Of a stretch of 64,000 nucleotides of DNA, positions 1 through 12,419 are shown one piece after another. Source of the DNA: Pelodera strongyloides (taxonomy: Eukaryota > Nematoda > Chromadorea > Rhabditida > Rhabditidae); contig JAANDG010000420.1 of assembly GCA_036852015.1 (NCBI GenBank), positions 62,001 to 126,000 of the forward strand, written 5' to 3'. How positions within the stretch are numbered: the stretch's first letter is position 1; each line of letters starts with the position of its first letter. Position numbers and translations under genes: made by a program. The notes below the pieces were generated by a model. The model saw nothing but the letters and a program-made list of their open reading frames with translations. It had not been told where the DNA came from and searched no databases.

Positions 1-621
1 TTGATCTTATTTCATTATCAAACTTCCCCATTCGAAGTATTCAAAATTCACCAAACTTTAGATGGCAAATTGTGAAATATAGTATAGATTTGTATCCTAC
101 AGTACGTACATTTCGTGCTAAACCTCTCTTTTGTGTAGCCGATGAAGAACAAAAGTCGTCAACGTAGATCGCGTGCTAGGCGGAGAAAAATTTAATCAAA
201 ATCACAGTGCTCATTATATATTCCAAGTATTTGGTCTGAATGACGCGCGTTGACTACAATTTTTCTTTATTTGAATCAAAGTTGCTGATTGTGAGAAATC
301 ACAGGGAACTTGTGCTCAGTAAAATGCATTACAATACTATAGCATAAGACAATCAAAGAATCAAAGCAGAAACAGCATGACCACATTTTTTTAAATAAAA
401 AAAATACCCTGACGTCAAGTCCATGAAAAATATCCAGTAAAAATGGGAAGGAAAAATGAGCGTTGCAGACTGTTCGGAAACGAACATTCGTTGTCAAGTT
501 TGCGGGACTACTGCGCTAACCTAACCGTTACGTCCGTTACGCTACCATCCGCACCAACAATATCCATTGTCATTTCGTAGGAGTTGGCTGTTGGCAGACT
601 AGTTAACGCACATAGAAAACG
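1..621. other. No gene recognised (left edge)
   Basis: AT-rich sequence with only short chance ORFs. No splice-flanked coding block or RNA gene could be supported. Confidence 0.5.
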
Positions 622-987
622 TTAAAGGGAATATGTATGCCCTTTTTGAAGTTAAGCTGTATTAATAGAATGTGTATTCCTCATTAAGGAAACAACAACA
701 CAAATTGTTAAAAGTTTCCCATTTAAAAGAAAATGATTTTCAAAGTTCACCTTTTCCATAGTAAACGCGTTTACTGCCACCCTGGCTTACACGGCAGGTC
801 TGATGGAGCAAAAATTTAGCATATGTGTGCATACATCGGCATATAGCTTGCAACAGCGACAGATTTGCATGCAAATGAGAATATTCGAATTTACATATTC
901 AGTCGCCTACTTAAATTCATGTCTGGTGTGGAAACTCTAGTTTCGCAGTTGTTTTGCTCATTTTGAGTGCCTACATATTCCCTTTAA
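622..987. repeat. Foldback (MITE-like) repeat, family D copy 1
   Basis: The element begins TTAAAGGGAATATGTATGCC and ends with the inverse, CTACATATTCCCTTTAA. The interior is AT-rich and non-coding. Near-identical copies lie at 22668-23034 and 60484-60827. The TTAA-like ends suggest a non-autonomous DNA transposon; no transposase is present in the window. Confidence 0.8.
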
Positions 988-1889
988 TTGTCGGAGGTGT
1001 ACGGTAAAACGATCAAGGATGTTAGCTGATGGTCGGGTGTAGGCCGGGACCACATGCGCGATATGCGAAAAGTTAGTGAAACGCGGTAGTAGAAAGTTGT
1101 CACACGTTTCTTCATAGGAAGCTCTCAAGAAGGACACTGTAGGTTTCGTCATCTCTCGTCGAAGTCATACGTTTTGAAATCTTGTAATATTGAAGTATTG
1201 AACCAGGAGCACGTTCTTGTAGCGCAAAAGATTCATAAAAAAATACGGCAACTTACAACTGCATATGTCCATTTTTCTTATGCTCTATGCAGCGTGAATA
1301 TAACACATGGTGTGGATAAATGAAAGCATGCTCTCAAACGCATATTTTTCTTCACAAAAACAAATCACTACACCACGTCCCGCAACGCATCAAACATCTC
1401 TTCAACTACGGTACGATCGAGCATAAAATAGCAGCACGCAATTCCAATGTTGTGCATTTGGTTACACTACGAGTACTGCAGAATTTCCCTTTTCTTGACG
1501 ATTTACAATTGTTCTCTTCGAAATACAAAAGTTTCAGAATATTATAAAATTGTCCATCTCACGTGATTTGAATTTGATTTTTTTTAAATACAAATTAAGT
1601 TTTCTCATGACATTCAAATTTATCACACATACAGTAGGTCATGATATAGTACAAATATTTGTATACAATACCTGTTTGCGATCCGGTTATAGCTCTTTTC
1701 TGGGAAGGAGTTAGTTTTTCAAAACTCCAAAGCAGGGAATTTGCACTACAATATGCAGTTGGCAACCACAATCCGGTGGTTATTTTGAGAGATTTTTGCT
1801 GCAGTTATTCAAACAACCAAAACATTATTGTACGGTTTATAACAAAGAAGTGAAATCAAGATACACAATGTTTATTACAACGAAACTCA
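988..1889. other. No gene recognised
   Basis: Only short chance ORFs on both strands. No domain, splice-phase series or repeat family was recognised. Confidence 0.4.
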
Positions 1890-2420
1890 AGAGTTGCGCG
1901 CGGCAACAGTTTGGGGGTGTTTCCCGCAAAAGAATTTGTTGCGCGCCGCAAAAGTTTTTTCACGGACTCTGGTTGCCGTTTTGGTGCGGGAAACACCCCC
2001 AAACCGTTGCCGAAAAGGTGCGGAAACGGTGCGGGATAAGTAGCAACTGCAAAAAGAAAGCAGCGTATTGGATTCGAACCCTACACCCTTGTTAGATAAC
2101 TTCTCTGAACAGCGCCTTAGACCACTCGGCCTCACAACACATATGAGATCTGTGCTTGCGGAAAAATATTAGTACAACGACTGCACTTACGGCAGATCCT
2201 CCGAGCGCTTTCAAAAACGTTGCGGAAAAGGTGCGGACATGGTGCGGGGCGCAAGTTGCGCGCCGCACCATTTCCGCACCGTTTCCGCACCTTTTCGGGA
2301 AACACTTTGCGCGCCATTTCTATTCCGCGCGCATTTTGTTTCCCATTCTTTTGCGGCGCGCATTTTGTTTCCCGAAATGGTGCGGCGCGCAACTCATCGG
2401 CTCTCAGTGTATGTAATTGT
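1890..2420. repeat. GC-rich palindromic repeat block
   Basis: Clustered inverted words such as GCGCGCCGCAAA and TTTGCGGCGCGC alternate with TTTCCGCACC and GGTGCGGAAA, giving overlapping hairpins within AT-rich surroundings. Similar blocks occur near 6460-6600, 13080-13290, 28670-28850 and 53880-54070. The ORFs across it run through the palindromes in several frames and are not credible proteins. A decayed tRNA-like sequence (2060-2140, minus) lies inside it. Confidence 0.65.
2060..2140 (-). pseudogene. tRNA-Leu/Ser-like sequence, decayed
   Basis: On the minus strand a D-arm block GGCCGAGTGGTCTAAGGC is followed by a T-arm-like block GGGTTCGAATCC. The ends pair partly, with wobble and a mismatch. 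The T stem pairs poorly and no clean anticodon loop is visible, so a tRNA pseudogene or the head of a SINE is more likely than a working tRNA. A covariance-model scan would decide. Confidence 0.45.
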
Positions 2421-4470
2421 TTACCATAATAACGTAACGGGGTTTCAGATTTTTTTCGAGAGTGCATGCACTGTGTATTCTGGCTTCTGGCCTCGTTTTT
2501 GTTGGGGGCCTCGTAGCATGGCGCATTTTGTATAATGTGGATAAATTTCAACTATGTATTTATTACGGTGTGGATTGCACACGAGATGCCTGTTTGATAC
2601 TTCGGTTTTTGCCATACTTTGGAACCCCATAAGAAGCACATTGTGCTGTGTTCCATAGTCCATAGGATGATGCTCTTGTGGTCAACGTCCTCCGTGAGGG
2701 TCAGGGGCATAGCTTGACTTGGAATGCCCGATCCTCCTCTTGTGTTTTTAGGCTTAGAAATTGTCCCTCACTTCAAGCTTATAACTTAAAAGGTTAGGCT
2801 CACTAGCAAACATCTAATTTTGTTATATTATGCGCATGAGCTATGCGATTCCAATAATGAAAACCACATTTCATAAAAATCAAAATTGAGAGAGTTATTT
2901 TATTTGGCAAAAACTACCAGCCAAAACTTACCGCAGTGAGAGATTATTGTGTAATGGATATATTTAGCAGGTGATATGTATGAGTTTCTATGCGGTTACG
3001 GTATGCTTGTGCCAGTAGTTTTCTTGCCAAATAACTCGCAGAGTTCTACGTCTCATGTGATGCAGTTCACGTGGTTATGTTCGCATTAAGCCGCATAATA
3101 TGCTTTTTTCCAGTAAAATGACTTTCTCGTGAGCCTTAACCTTTAAACGGGAAAAGCTTGCACAGAAAGAGAGGGATTTCAGAAACTGCCGCGAAAACCA
3201 TTTTTCGCAACATTGCGAAGTCGCGGAGTTATCTTGCTCTCGGATAAATAGCCTTCCAGGTATAGGGTCAGTTTCTGAAAGCCATCTCTTTCTGCAGAGG
3301 CGTTTCAGAAGTGGTATATTTCAGAAGCACGTGGAGGCTCCATGTGCTGGTGTCATCCCAAAAGGTTGTGCTCCTTTCTCAAGGGTCGTTCATTGCAGTG
3401 TTCAATTCTAATGATTTCTACCGCAGAAAGCCCAAACAGAGTGGACGACAAGACATAGATGACAAATTTTCTTGGTCTTCAGGATATGACGAGAGATGCC
3501 ATTGGGAATTCTCCTTGTATACGAAGACATAAGACGACATTCTCAAAGCATATGATAATCGCTTTAGGATTTAGGCGACTGGAACTTGCATGTTTTTTGT
3601 AGGCTCAAGTTTTTCACGTTGTCAGATCAGCCGACATTTTCACTGGATTCTAGTCGCCTCAAATAGCAAACAAATGCATAATACGGCCTACAATATAAAT
3701 TTCGGCTGCTAGAACTATGGTTAGTGAATCCTATATTTCAATTTCGACCGTACCTATTGCTCATTTCGTGGGTCTAACTTTCCAGCGCTCTTTCTCCTAA
3801 ACATCTTCAATGATGATAAACTTCTAACAAATCATAAATATGTGTCATTAATCGGAAAATTGTGCATGAAACTCTTCATATGCCGTCCTACGCAAACATA
3901 GTGAAAATTGTAGAACCTCAGCTACAAAATATTTCTAGTTTTAAATCTAACATCATCACACGAATTTGAAACGTTGTTGCCGATCATTTTATTTGTAAAA
4001 AAAGTTGTGAATTGTGTTTTGACTACGATACATTGTTTGCATGTCATTCATGTATTACAGAAAATTAGAGGCAGTTCATGAACGTCGAAATACATAAAAA
4101 TGTGGTTCTTTCCACAAAATGACGAAGTGGTCTCAATTTTTTAATGATATCATTGACGAGCTGCAAACCACAGTATCAGTCACCGTGCTTCATGGCGTTG
4201 TGATGCAGCTGACGCATGCATCATCTGGTAACTTATATTACAAATGATGCTAATACTGAAATAAGTTAGCTATGGTTAGGCATTGAACCCACATTCCTAG
4301 GTTGAGACGTTAGAAGCTTTCGATTTGTTCCTCGAACTATTGATCTACGTCAGCCACATCATATATTAAAGTTGTCCTCAAGTTTATTTTATGTTAAAAT
4401 CTGTATGGTGTGTTATTCTTCTTTTGTGGCGGGGGAACACTTTCTTCGACCTGCGGCCCACTGGTATTGG
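2421..4470. other. No gene recognised
   Basis: About 2 kb without a supportable coding series. The short ORFs at 2445-2663 and 3311-3532 lack splice context or any recognisable motif. Confidence 0.4.
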
Positions 4471-4477
4471 CCTACTG

Positions 4478-4514
4478 GGCGCTAGACTGGGCGCTAGTTT
4501 GGGCGCTAGACTGT
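4478..4514. repeat. Short tandem repeat (GGGCGCTAG...)
   Basis: Three consecutive copies of a 13-14-base unit, GGGCGCTAGACTG or GGGCGCTAGTTT. Non-coding and local. Confidence 0.7.
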
Positions 4515-5291
4515 TAGACTGCAGCCGAAACACCTAGTCTTCGGTCAGCTTTCTAGATGTATGCCGCTTCTTCCAGATTCAGCGCCTAAAGACGATAGTG
4601 TCTCCTTGAAACTGATAATTTATGCTATCAAGTCTAGATAGGGTAAAAATGTGGTAAAAGCGGTTATTAACCGACTATATGAGCCGACCCAACACCTCAG
4701 CTACCTTGTTCCTCACTTGAAAGCAATGCCTTGTAAAAACCGTGCAAGCCGTGCAAGTCAACGGTGCAACGATTTTCACAAGACGATTGGTGAGAAGTGA
4801 AATGATGAAAAATATGTGCACAGGGTAAAGTACAACTTCGTATTATGGGTAAACAGAAGAGGAATTGTTTATCCGGTTGTGGACATTTTGTGAGTGCCGA
4901 AAACTACACTATTTTGTGTACAATAATATTATTTTCTGTCTGGCTTGGCTTGGAATGTGTTTAGCATAATAATAACATCAGCAGTGGTTAGCATAACACT
5001 AATTGTAATTCCTGTTTTCAGGTTACAAACTAGAAACCTAATTGGCAGTACCAGTCGTGCCACGCCGTGACATCGCGCGGCCCGAGCACATCCGCGAATA
5101 GATCCATTTGGAAGTTAAGTACATATATTTAACAATTTTTGTAAACACGTCTGGAACGGATGTGGTCACCTTCTGTGCTAATTTCCTCACGTTTGAGTAC
5201 TAATTAGTTACGGTGCAGGTGCAGAACTATCTAAACGGATGAGCAGTTGGGTCTCTTGGTGTCCAGCACAGGGATTCTGAATTATGACATA

Positions 5292-5540
5292 ATCTTATTA
5301 TATAAAGGAGAAGAGTTTACTATTTTGTTTTATGTGAACGAAACGAAATTCGAAGTTTCAGGCGTTTGGTATAAGTAGTCCATTTTCGCAACCCTTCAAA
5401 ATACGCGCAATCGCATTTTATTGCATAAACTTGGCAGATACGTTTCAGACGTTTCATATAAGTATGACGTTTCATACGATCATTTTTGTAGGATCGCCTG
5501 AGTAGTCGCCGCAGGCGGCGGTAGCCGTTTGGTTAATACA
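5292..5540. repeat. Dispersed repeat, family I copy 1
   Basis: Shares ACGTTTCAGGCGTTTGGTATA-type words, a GATCATTTT block and the terminal CAGGCGGCGATAGCCGTCTGG-type hairpin with copies at 15163-15385 and 29340-29572. The last two lie in introns. Non-coding. Confidence 0.65.
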
Positions 5541-6459
5541 TGGACCAAATCGTGAGCACATATGCTGTTGTCATGCTCGTCTATAATATTTGCATGTGAT
5601 GCATTATTGTGCTTGTGGTCTGCTTTTCCCGAGGACTATAAGTACATTACACCAGAATAATACATAGAAACTATGTATATGAAGATAGAAGAAAAGCGAA
5701 AAACATTTAAAACTACAACATCGGGTCGAAGTGCGAAAATGGCACATGCAATAGCACATTTTCGCTGATTTTGATCAAAGCACAGTAAAGAAACTGGAAG
5801 GTGGAACCCTAGGACAACGCTGGACATATCGGGTGAAGCACATGAAAATATATACGGATTCTCTTCCTGTATAATCTAGACATCGTTCTTTTAAAAAGAC
5901 TTGTTTAATTTAAATTTGTTAATAAATACTTATTATTTAATAACCACAACCAATGAATATTTTTCCGCATTTTCATTAAAATAAATGTCTTGTAATTTCT
6001 TTCTGAAGGTTTATTCTCATAGTAAGAGATCTTTGCAGCAATTCTGATGCATACAAAATCAAGCGGAACCACACAATAACGCATTTCCTTCGTCAAAGAT
6101 GTCTCTGTTTTTCTCGTAATCTGCATCATTTCCAATTGCTCATTGTTGCGTGGGCCAGAATTATTCAACAAAATATGCCTGACGTAAACGTTCTACCGCA
6201 CAGATAATTATTTAATTGGAAAACTGAATGCGACCTACAACTCTGATTTCCGGTCGGAAATGTTTTTTATGTTCTGGTACTTTGTAGCAATTCAACAAAT
6301 AAAAGTATTTTACTGCAAAATTGTTGCGTGAACAGATTTGAGGGGAAATGCACACGTCAGCGCGTTACTTTGACGTAGTTCTCATTTTTTTCGAGCAAGA
6401 AGGCAAAAATTAATGTTTTCAGTATTCATGTTTTAGCAAGGAAAGCTGCACTGGGGAAA

Positions 6460-6600
6460 CTCCGCGGCTGCGCGGCGCGCTTATGGCGCAAAAATGTTGC
6501 GCGGCGGTCACACGGCGGTATCGCGGCGCAAATAGTCACTATCCCGAAAACGGATCCGCGGCTGGTGCGCCCCAGGTGCGCCGTGGGGCCGCCAGATGTT
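6460..6600. repeat. GC-rich inverted repeat block
   Basis: Dense GCGCGGC and GCCGCGC words, with CCGCGGCTG near both edges, in an AT-rich setting. It resembles the blocks at 1890-2420 and 13080-13290. Confidence 0.55.
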
Positions 6601-6689
6601 AGTTATTAAAATGCACGGAAAGTACCGTACACAGAACTTCCAACACTACAGAAACCACCGTAATTAGGCACAAAGTTGGCGAAAATTTG

Positions 6690-7870
6690 TTTTTCTGTTT
6701 TTCACAGTTCGTCGATCCAAACAAAACTGCGGTAATAGGGATAGCGTACGACAGCATCCAATGCACGAAAATTAACCGAAATATTTTTATCGAATTTTTT
6801 TTAATAAAAATGTTTTAGAAAAATATATTTTTTGAAGTTGATTCTTAATGGATCAATGTGAAACTGCGAAGCGCGCTAGAATAGAGTATTTTGAGCATAT
6901 CTGTGAAAGCGCATTTCCCAAAACGCCGTAGTTTTCGAGAAAATTGATACAGCGCAAAACAACCTAGCTTTTTATGGGCCACTGGCAAGAAAATAGGGTT
7001 CAGAAAAAAATATTTTTTTATACTTTAAACTTCACGGATCAATCTGAAACTGCGAAGCGCGCTCAAATACAATATTTTGAGAATCCCAGACAAAGGGCAT
7101 TACCCAATACGCCTTGGTTTTCGAAACAATTGATACAGCGCAAAAAACAGCATTTTGAGAGCTACATGCCTGTACTTAGTTTTCAGAAAAAAATAGTGTT
7201 TAATACTTTAAACTTCACGGATCAATCTGAAATCACGAAACGCGCTCAAATACAATATTTTGAGAACAGACATAGTGCATTACCCAATACGACTTGGTTT
7301 TCGAAAAAAATATACAGCGCAAAAAAACGGCATTTTTGGCACCAATGGCGTAAAAATAGAGTTCAGAAAAATAGTTTTTTTTTTTTTTAAAAGGTGGATC
7401 TATCTGAAACTGCTAAGCGCGTTCAAATACAATATTTTGAGAATCCCAGACAAAGGCAGGACTTGATTTTCGAGAAAATTGGTACATCGCATCACAACCT
7501 AGTAATTTAAGCTGCATGGTCGGCCCTGGGCGTGCAACAAGGGTTCCAAAATTTTTTCCTTTTTATACATTAAAGTGTACGTATTTTTGCGAAACTGTGA
7601 CGTATGCTAGATTACAGTTTTAGCACCATATTCAAACGGTGTTATTCAATACTTTCCTATTTCCGAGAAAATTTACATAGAGCAAAATAACCCAGTCATG
7701 GTTGGCCCAGTTCGTGCAACTAAGATTGAGAAGAACTTTTTATGCTTAAAACTTGCGGATCTATGTGAAACTGTGCTGCGCGCTCGAGGATACTCTGGCC
7801 CACAACTCTAAAAAACATTCCTGTGGAAAAATTTCGTAGTTTATCAAAAAAATGGTGCATCATAAAGCGA
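6690..7870. repeat. Satellite-like tandem array, ~180-bp unit
   Basis: The phrase GGATCAATCTGAAACTGCG or close variants recurs near 6850, 7035, 7218, 7394 and 7752, with AAGCGCGCTCAAATACAATA after it in the better copies. That is a period of about 176-184 bases, with longer spacing in the decayed right part. Units contain TTTTCGAGAAAATTGATAC-like blocks. The ORF at 6974-7390 simply runs through the units. Confidence 0.75.
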
Positions 7871-8545
7871 TAATTTTCGCGAAAACAATACTTCTTCTTC
7901 TGATGGTTGTGTCAGCTGAGTTCTCAACGGTCGTACAATGAACTTTTATGCGGGCGAGGTATCCAACGATAGGTGAACAGGAACTTCTGCAACATCCCAG
8001 ATGCAGTGTCCTCTTCTCTGTATAGTTTCTTCTACGCACAACGTACCAGGGTGTCCTTCGTATAGCATCCTCAGCATTCTTCCAGGCAGCGAGCGTGGCA
8101 CAACAATCCGATGTTCCAGGAAAAGGCACCCCTTGAAACTCTACAGTTTTTTCCTTAGCTTGTGGCAATTGTACATCATGATATTATTTGAGGCCTCCTT
8201 ACTGTCCTCAATTCCTACGATATTCGGCAAGTTCCAATGACGACGTCTTCGGGCACTAGATATCATTCACTCAGTCTTGATCCTTGATAACTTGATAGTG
8301 CGTCGGCTTGCTGATGATCGGTACTGGCACCCTCAAGCACTGCAATTAGGGGCTTGTGATCGGTCAACATCGTGAAGGTTCGTCGATTACTCATGGCATA
8401 CACTTGGTCGAGGGCTTCCTTCTCGGGAAACGTGGTTGAGTCTCCTTGCACACACGAAGACAGCCATCCACGGTTCCATTTCGTCAACAAAAATGTCTTT
8501 GATGGCGGATTTTCTATAGTGCGGATGTGTCAAAAGTACGCAAAA
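7861..8545 (-). mobile_element. Decayed retrotransposon fragment (RNase H-like)
   Basis: The minus-strand frame at 8263-8490 contains EALDQVYAMSNRRTFTMLTD followed by HKPL. This is the EAL...LTDHKPL signature of Ty3/gypsy-type RNase H. The neighbouring minus-strand frame at 7860-8168 is Cys/Arg-rich and may be further downstream polyprotein. Frames are short and interrupted and no LTR pair was found, so this is a dead fragment. Confidence 0.55.
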
Positions 8546-8819
8546 TTACGGTAAATTGCACACGATTTTGCGAATTGATACTTGCAAGGAAAACGCGGTT
8601 TTTGGCATACTTGCAAACCCCATAGCAAAGGAAGATCCACGACTAGTTACCGTAGTCAGAATCCAAAAACACGGCCAAAAAACGACTTTGCGGACGTGCA
8701 CCATGTTGAAAGCCCAGAAGAAGTTGTTAACATTAATTTAATCAGTATCAGTAAGCATATTCCTGTGCTGCACGTGCTATTTTGAGCCCATAAACGCACG
8801 TTCAAGACCAGTCTGTTGT

Positions 8820-9460
8820 TCATTCTCGGTAAAATTGAAGAATACTTTATCTTACCCCAGTTGAAGTATGCTACCCAAATTTTAAATATACTACCCCAAT
8901 TGTCCCCAATTATAGGGGGCACTATTTTGCAACATGACATGAAAAAATGAAAAATATGAATATTACATGAAAAATACTACCCGACCATTGAAGAATACAA
9001 CCATTGAAGAATATTTTACTACTCCATGCAATGGGGTAGTAAATTGTAAACATGGGGTTGTGTTCTTATATGAAGGGGTAGTATTCTTCCATACAGGGTT
9101 GGTATATTCAAATGGTAGAGTAGTGATCTTCAAACCCTAGGTAATTTTGAGTTACACTACCCCCTACATTAAAAATACTATCCCTTTTTACGAAATATTA
9201 CCCCCACCCATTGATTTTTATTACCCCATGGGAAAAATTACAAAATAGTACCCACGCCAATTGAATATGACTACCCCATCATTGAATATGACTAGCCCAC
9301 CAAATGAATACGGTTACGCCACCCCATCAATCGATGCTCTTAATTTAAAAGTAGATAATGGAAACGTAGCGCAACTTTATTTTACATTTTGCATAGGCAT
9401 GGGAGTAGTATTTCTCAAAAAGGAGTAGTGTTCTTCAATCTAGGGGGTAGTATTCTTCAG
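8820..9460. repeat. Low-complexity array of TACCCC/GGGGTA words
   Basis: Irregular short units built on CTACCCCATTGAAGAATA and its complement fill the interval. The left edge reads AATTGAAGAATACTTTATC and the right edge GGGTAGTATTCTTCAGTT, so the block is roughly a large imperfect inverted repeat. No coding potential. Confidence 0.6.
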
Positions 9461-10304
9461 TTATACCTCTCCTCTAGATCCTGTACAAAATTCTCTAGAT
9501 ACCCTAGGAAAGAAGGTCCTCTAGAGGATCTTCTTTCCTGAATAGCTTATACAAATTTGCATATTATGTAAGCGGTTTTCGCAGCCCCGAGGAATCTGGG
9601 ATATTTGTCACAGAGAAAATGGGGGAAAACTTTTAGTAGGTGGGCCTGAGCCTTTATAGACCGCCTTACATATCCAAACCGCTTTACATCGAGTTGAACA
9701 GTCACTTTAGACTCTCGTGAGTAGTATTTTGTACGGAAAACAACATTATTTCGAATGAAGAAGTGTCGTAAATTGGTCTACGACCATCTTCCAACACGTT
9801 TTTAATTTCAATCTTTCTGATTCCCAGTTTCCCTGATTTTATTAAAAAAAAAACAATGACTTCTGTCTCATTTTTAACTTTTCGATTCGTACGCCTAAAT
9901 ATAAAAAACTGTTAAAATTGGGTGGGACTAAAAATTGCAGTTGACGCGCAATTTAGCCCCATTTTAGGCTCCGCCCATCCTAGTACCGGGCAAAACGAAC
10001 TGTGTTTTTTTTTTCGCAATTTTTTTTCGCACTGTTACTTATCTGAAAGTTATTTCACTGTTTGTTTTAGCACACTGACGAAGAAATCTCTAAAAACAAT
10101 ACGTTTACATGCTTAGTATTCCAAGGAAACATGTATTTTTAGGATTTGTATACTTTTTTAGGACATTTTTTATAAATATATTTTAATGAAGTTAAAGACC
10201 GTTTGTTGCTATGTGTATTTTTTATCAAAATATGTTGTCCTTTGAGTGTCCTACAACAAGTTTAATCATCGTTCGTTTAATCGTTTGTTCCCTCTGCTTT
10301 TCAG
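9461..10304. other. No gene; one strong hairpin
   Basis: Around 9505-9536 the sequence folds as GGAAAGAAGGTCCTC / GAGGATCTTCTTTCC, a nearly perfect stem with almost no loop. Nothing else was recognised. Confidence 0.4.
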
Positions 10305-10745
10305 GTTGCCATTGACGTGCGTGAATGTGTTTTCCGCGTTTACGAGTCCGTCCAATCTAGCTCTTTATCGACTGATTAAAAACGACGGATGAATTATTGG
10401 ACGTGAGTTATTTTTCTCTTATCACATGCCCGAGTTTGCTGCAGTCTCCGAAATGCTACGGCCACCGGGTATGTTAATTTTTTTTTATTCGAATACCAGC
10501 CATTCGAAGAGCTCTACGGGCTCTTCACCGACTGGAGGAATCGGCTATCGGCCGATTGTTTCCCTATTTAAAATAAGAATTGCTACAATGTAAAAAATTA
10601 ACTCTCGTCTCTTTCTCCTCCGTACATTCACACGTCTCTGATTGTGGAAACGTATAATAAACAGTTTGGATCTCCACTCGACTAATGCTACCATGCAAAT
10701 TTGCCATTGAAGGTGCTGTATGTAGGGCAGCGGTTATCCTTATGA

Positions 10746-10828
10746 GCTAGCATAGCTCAACAGGTAGAGCGTTGTACTATGAATCGAGAGGTTGTGTGCT
10801 GATGGGGGTTCGAATCTCACCGGCAGCA
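10746..10828 (+). pseudogene. tRNA-like sequence, decayed
   Basis: A canonical D-arm (TAGCTCAACAGGTAGAGC) is followed by an anticodon-loop-like CTATGAA and a T-arm GGGGTTCGAATCTCACC. The acceptor ends match at only about four of seven positions and the variable region is long. It is more likely a tRNA pseudogene or SINE head than an active tRNA. If read literally the loop anticodon would be ATG. Confidence 0.4.
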
Positions 10829-11653
10829 AAGATTTTGTATGCTCTTTCGATTGAGAAAGGGAAATTTTCTGTATGAACGGCTCTCGTTTTGCACATAAAA
10901 ACAAAATCATAAACAAAGTCCGTGACTAACTCTTCTCCTTTATATAATAAGATATTTACGTCGATATTCTTGTATTATCCGAAGAAAGGAAGTATACATT
11001 TGGGGAGCAGTGGCCGTGATATACTTTGTTGTTGTTCTATTGCGGATAAATTGATGTTTTTACGGTTTGAACTGAACTCTCGTTGACGGTCTGTGTTAAG
11101 AAGTACACAGCTGGGTGGACACGTGGACAGTGCCTACTACCTACTGTTGGAAGCATAGACGTCAAAGACTGCAGTGTATTTTAAGAGGTTCGTGTTACTA
11201 ACAAATTTTGTTACTTTTTTGCTTTTGTTGCATATTTTTAGAATACACACAACAAAGCATGAATACTGCTTTCAGGTCTCGACATGCGATGCGCTCGTTG
11301 ACGTTGTCTGTTGCTCGCTAGTCCGGGACGAATGTTTGTTACTTCTGGATCGCTTATACGTATGTTACTTTTTCATTTTTGTCCTTTCTTTCCCTAATTT
11401 AAATTTTCTCGCGGAGTGATTCCGCCTCCAGTGCCTTCCAAGTTGTGTTTCTTTTCGCGACTACTATTTTTCCCTTTTCAGGAACGCTCACGGTGTCTTC
11501 CGAGGATCACTCGCGTTGTACTTTACAGTTCATGAGCAGCACCATTTACCTTACAATGCCTGTGAGTTTCTTATCTTATTTGTCTTATTATTTGAAACAT
11601 TGTGATTCCATGATCACTTTGTGCTCCTCCTATGGTATGTTAAATACTACGTT

Positions 11654-12036
11654 TTAAAGGATCGCAGTCACTGCAAAATCGTCATTTTTATTCGAGTTTA
11701 CTTGTATTTAGTAAATAATAAATAAAAATACTTTACCAAAATCGAATAATTTGAATTCAAACTCAAGGGGTGAACAAGTAGAAAAGTAGTTCTACTTAAC
11801 TACCGCAGGATCACGAAACGTGTTCATACAGCTGCTTCCCGATCGGGAGTATGCAAATTATTTCTGCAAATATCTGCATATTATATATTTACATATACTG
11901 CAAGGGTCTGCATTCATATCACTACACGTTTCATAATCCCGCGGTAGTTAAGTAGAACTACTTTTTATTTATTATTTACTAAATTCAAGTAAACTCGAAG
12001 CAAAATGATGATTTTGGAGTGACTGCGATCCTTTAA
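11654..12036. repeat. Foldback (MITE-like) repeat, family A copy 1
   Basis: Ends are TTAAAGGATCGCAGTCACT and its inverse AGTGACTGCGATCCTTTAA, with a long inverted interior (TTTAGTAAATAATAAATAAA on the left, its inverse on the right). Related copies lie at 48323-48655 and 60071-60487. Confidence 0.8.
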
Positions 12037-12258
12037 ATGCTTAACTAATTCGTAGTTCATTTTCCAATGTTTGTTATGCTTTCAGGTGAGTCCTGGATAC
12101 AACACGCAGTCGGTGGGACAATGTTCTACATTACCAGTGGGCCCCTTTTGAACGAAAAATGTCACTTGGAACCATATCACCCGATCTTTATTCGGTTACG
12201 GTATTCTACATTGTGTATTTTATATTTGGAGTTTATGTGCTCATTGTTTACTGCCTAC

Positions 12259-12419
12259 TAAAGTGAAATACGGGCCGGTTTTTTGAAACATTTGGAGTAC
12301 ACGTACACTAGCTTTATGCAGCTTGTGCAAATGAGCATAACTTAGAATAAAAAATCGAGGTAAATACGTAATAATTCTTGTCCGATGCTTTTCAAAAACA
12401 GGCCGGTATTTTGCTTTAA
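12259..12419. repeat. Foldback repeat, family F
   Basis: Left end AAAGTGAAATACGGGCCGG with TTTTTTGAAACATTTGG; right end GATGCTTTTCAAAAACAGG then CCGGTATTTTGCTTTAA. The same family is seen at 19162-19340, 33730-33910 and 44184-44358. The core holds AGCATAACTTAGAATAAAAA-like sequence. Confidence 0.65.

Larger units (their letters stand above)
10305..12150 (+). other. Series of exon-like blocks, frame unresolved
   Basis: Four blocks each follow a strong TTTCAG acceptor: 10305-10402 (then GTGAGT), 11276-11359 (then GTATGT), 11482-11561 (then GTGAGT) and one from 12086. Individual blocks read well in one frame (for example VSTCDALVDVVCCSLVRDEC in the second), but phases do not join into one protein, and in-frame stops follow in the first and third. 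The interval between blocks 3 and 4 contains a MITE. This may be a spliced non-coding RNA, a decayed gene or UTR exons. RNA-seq junctions would settle it. Confidence 0.25.
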
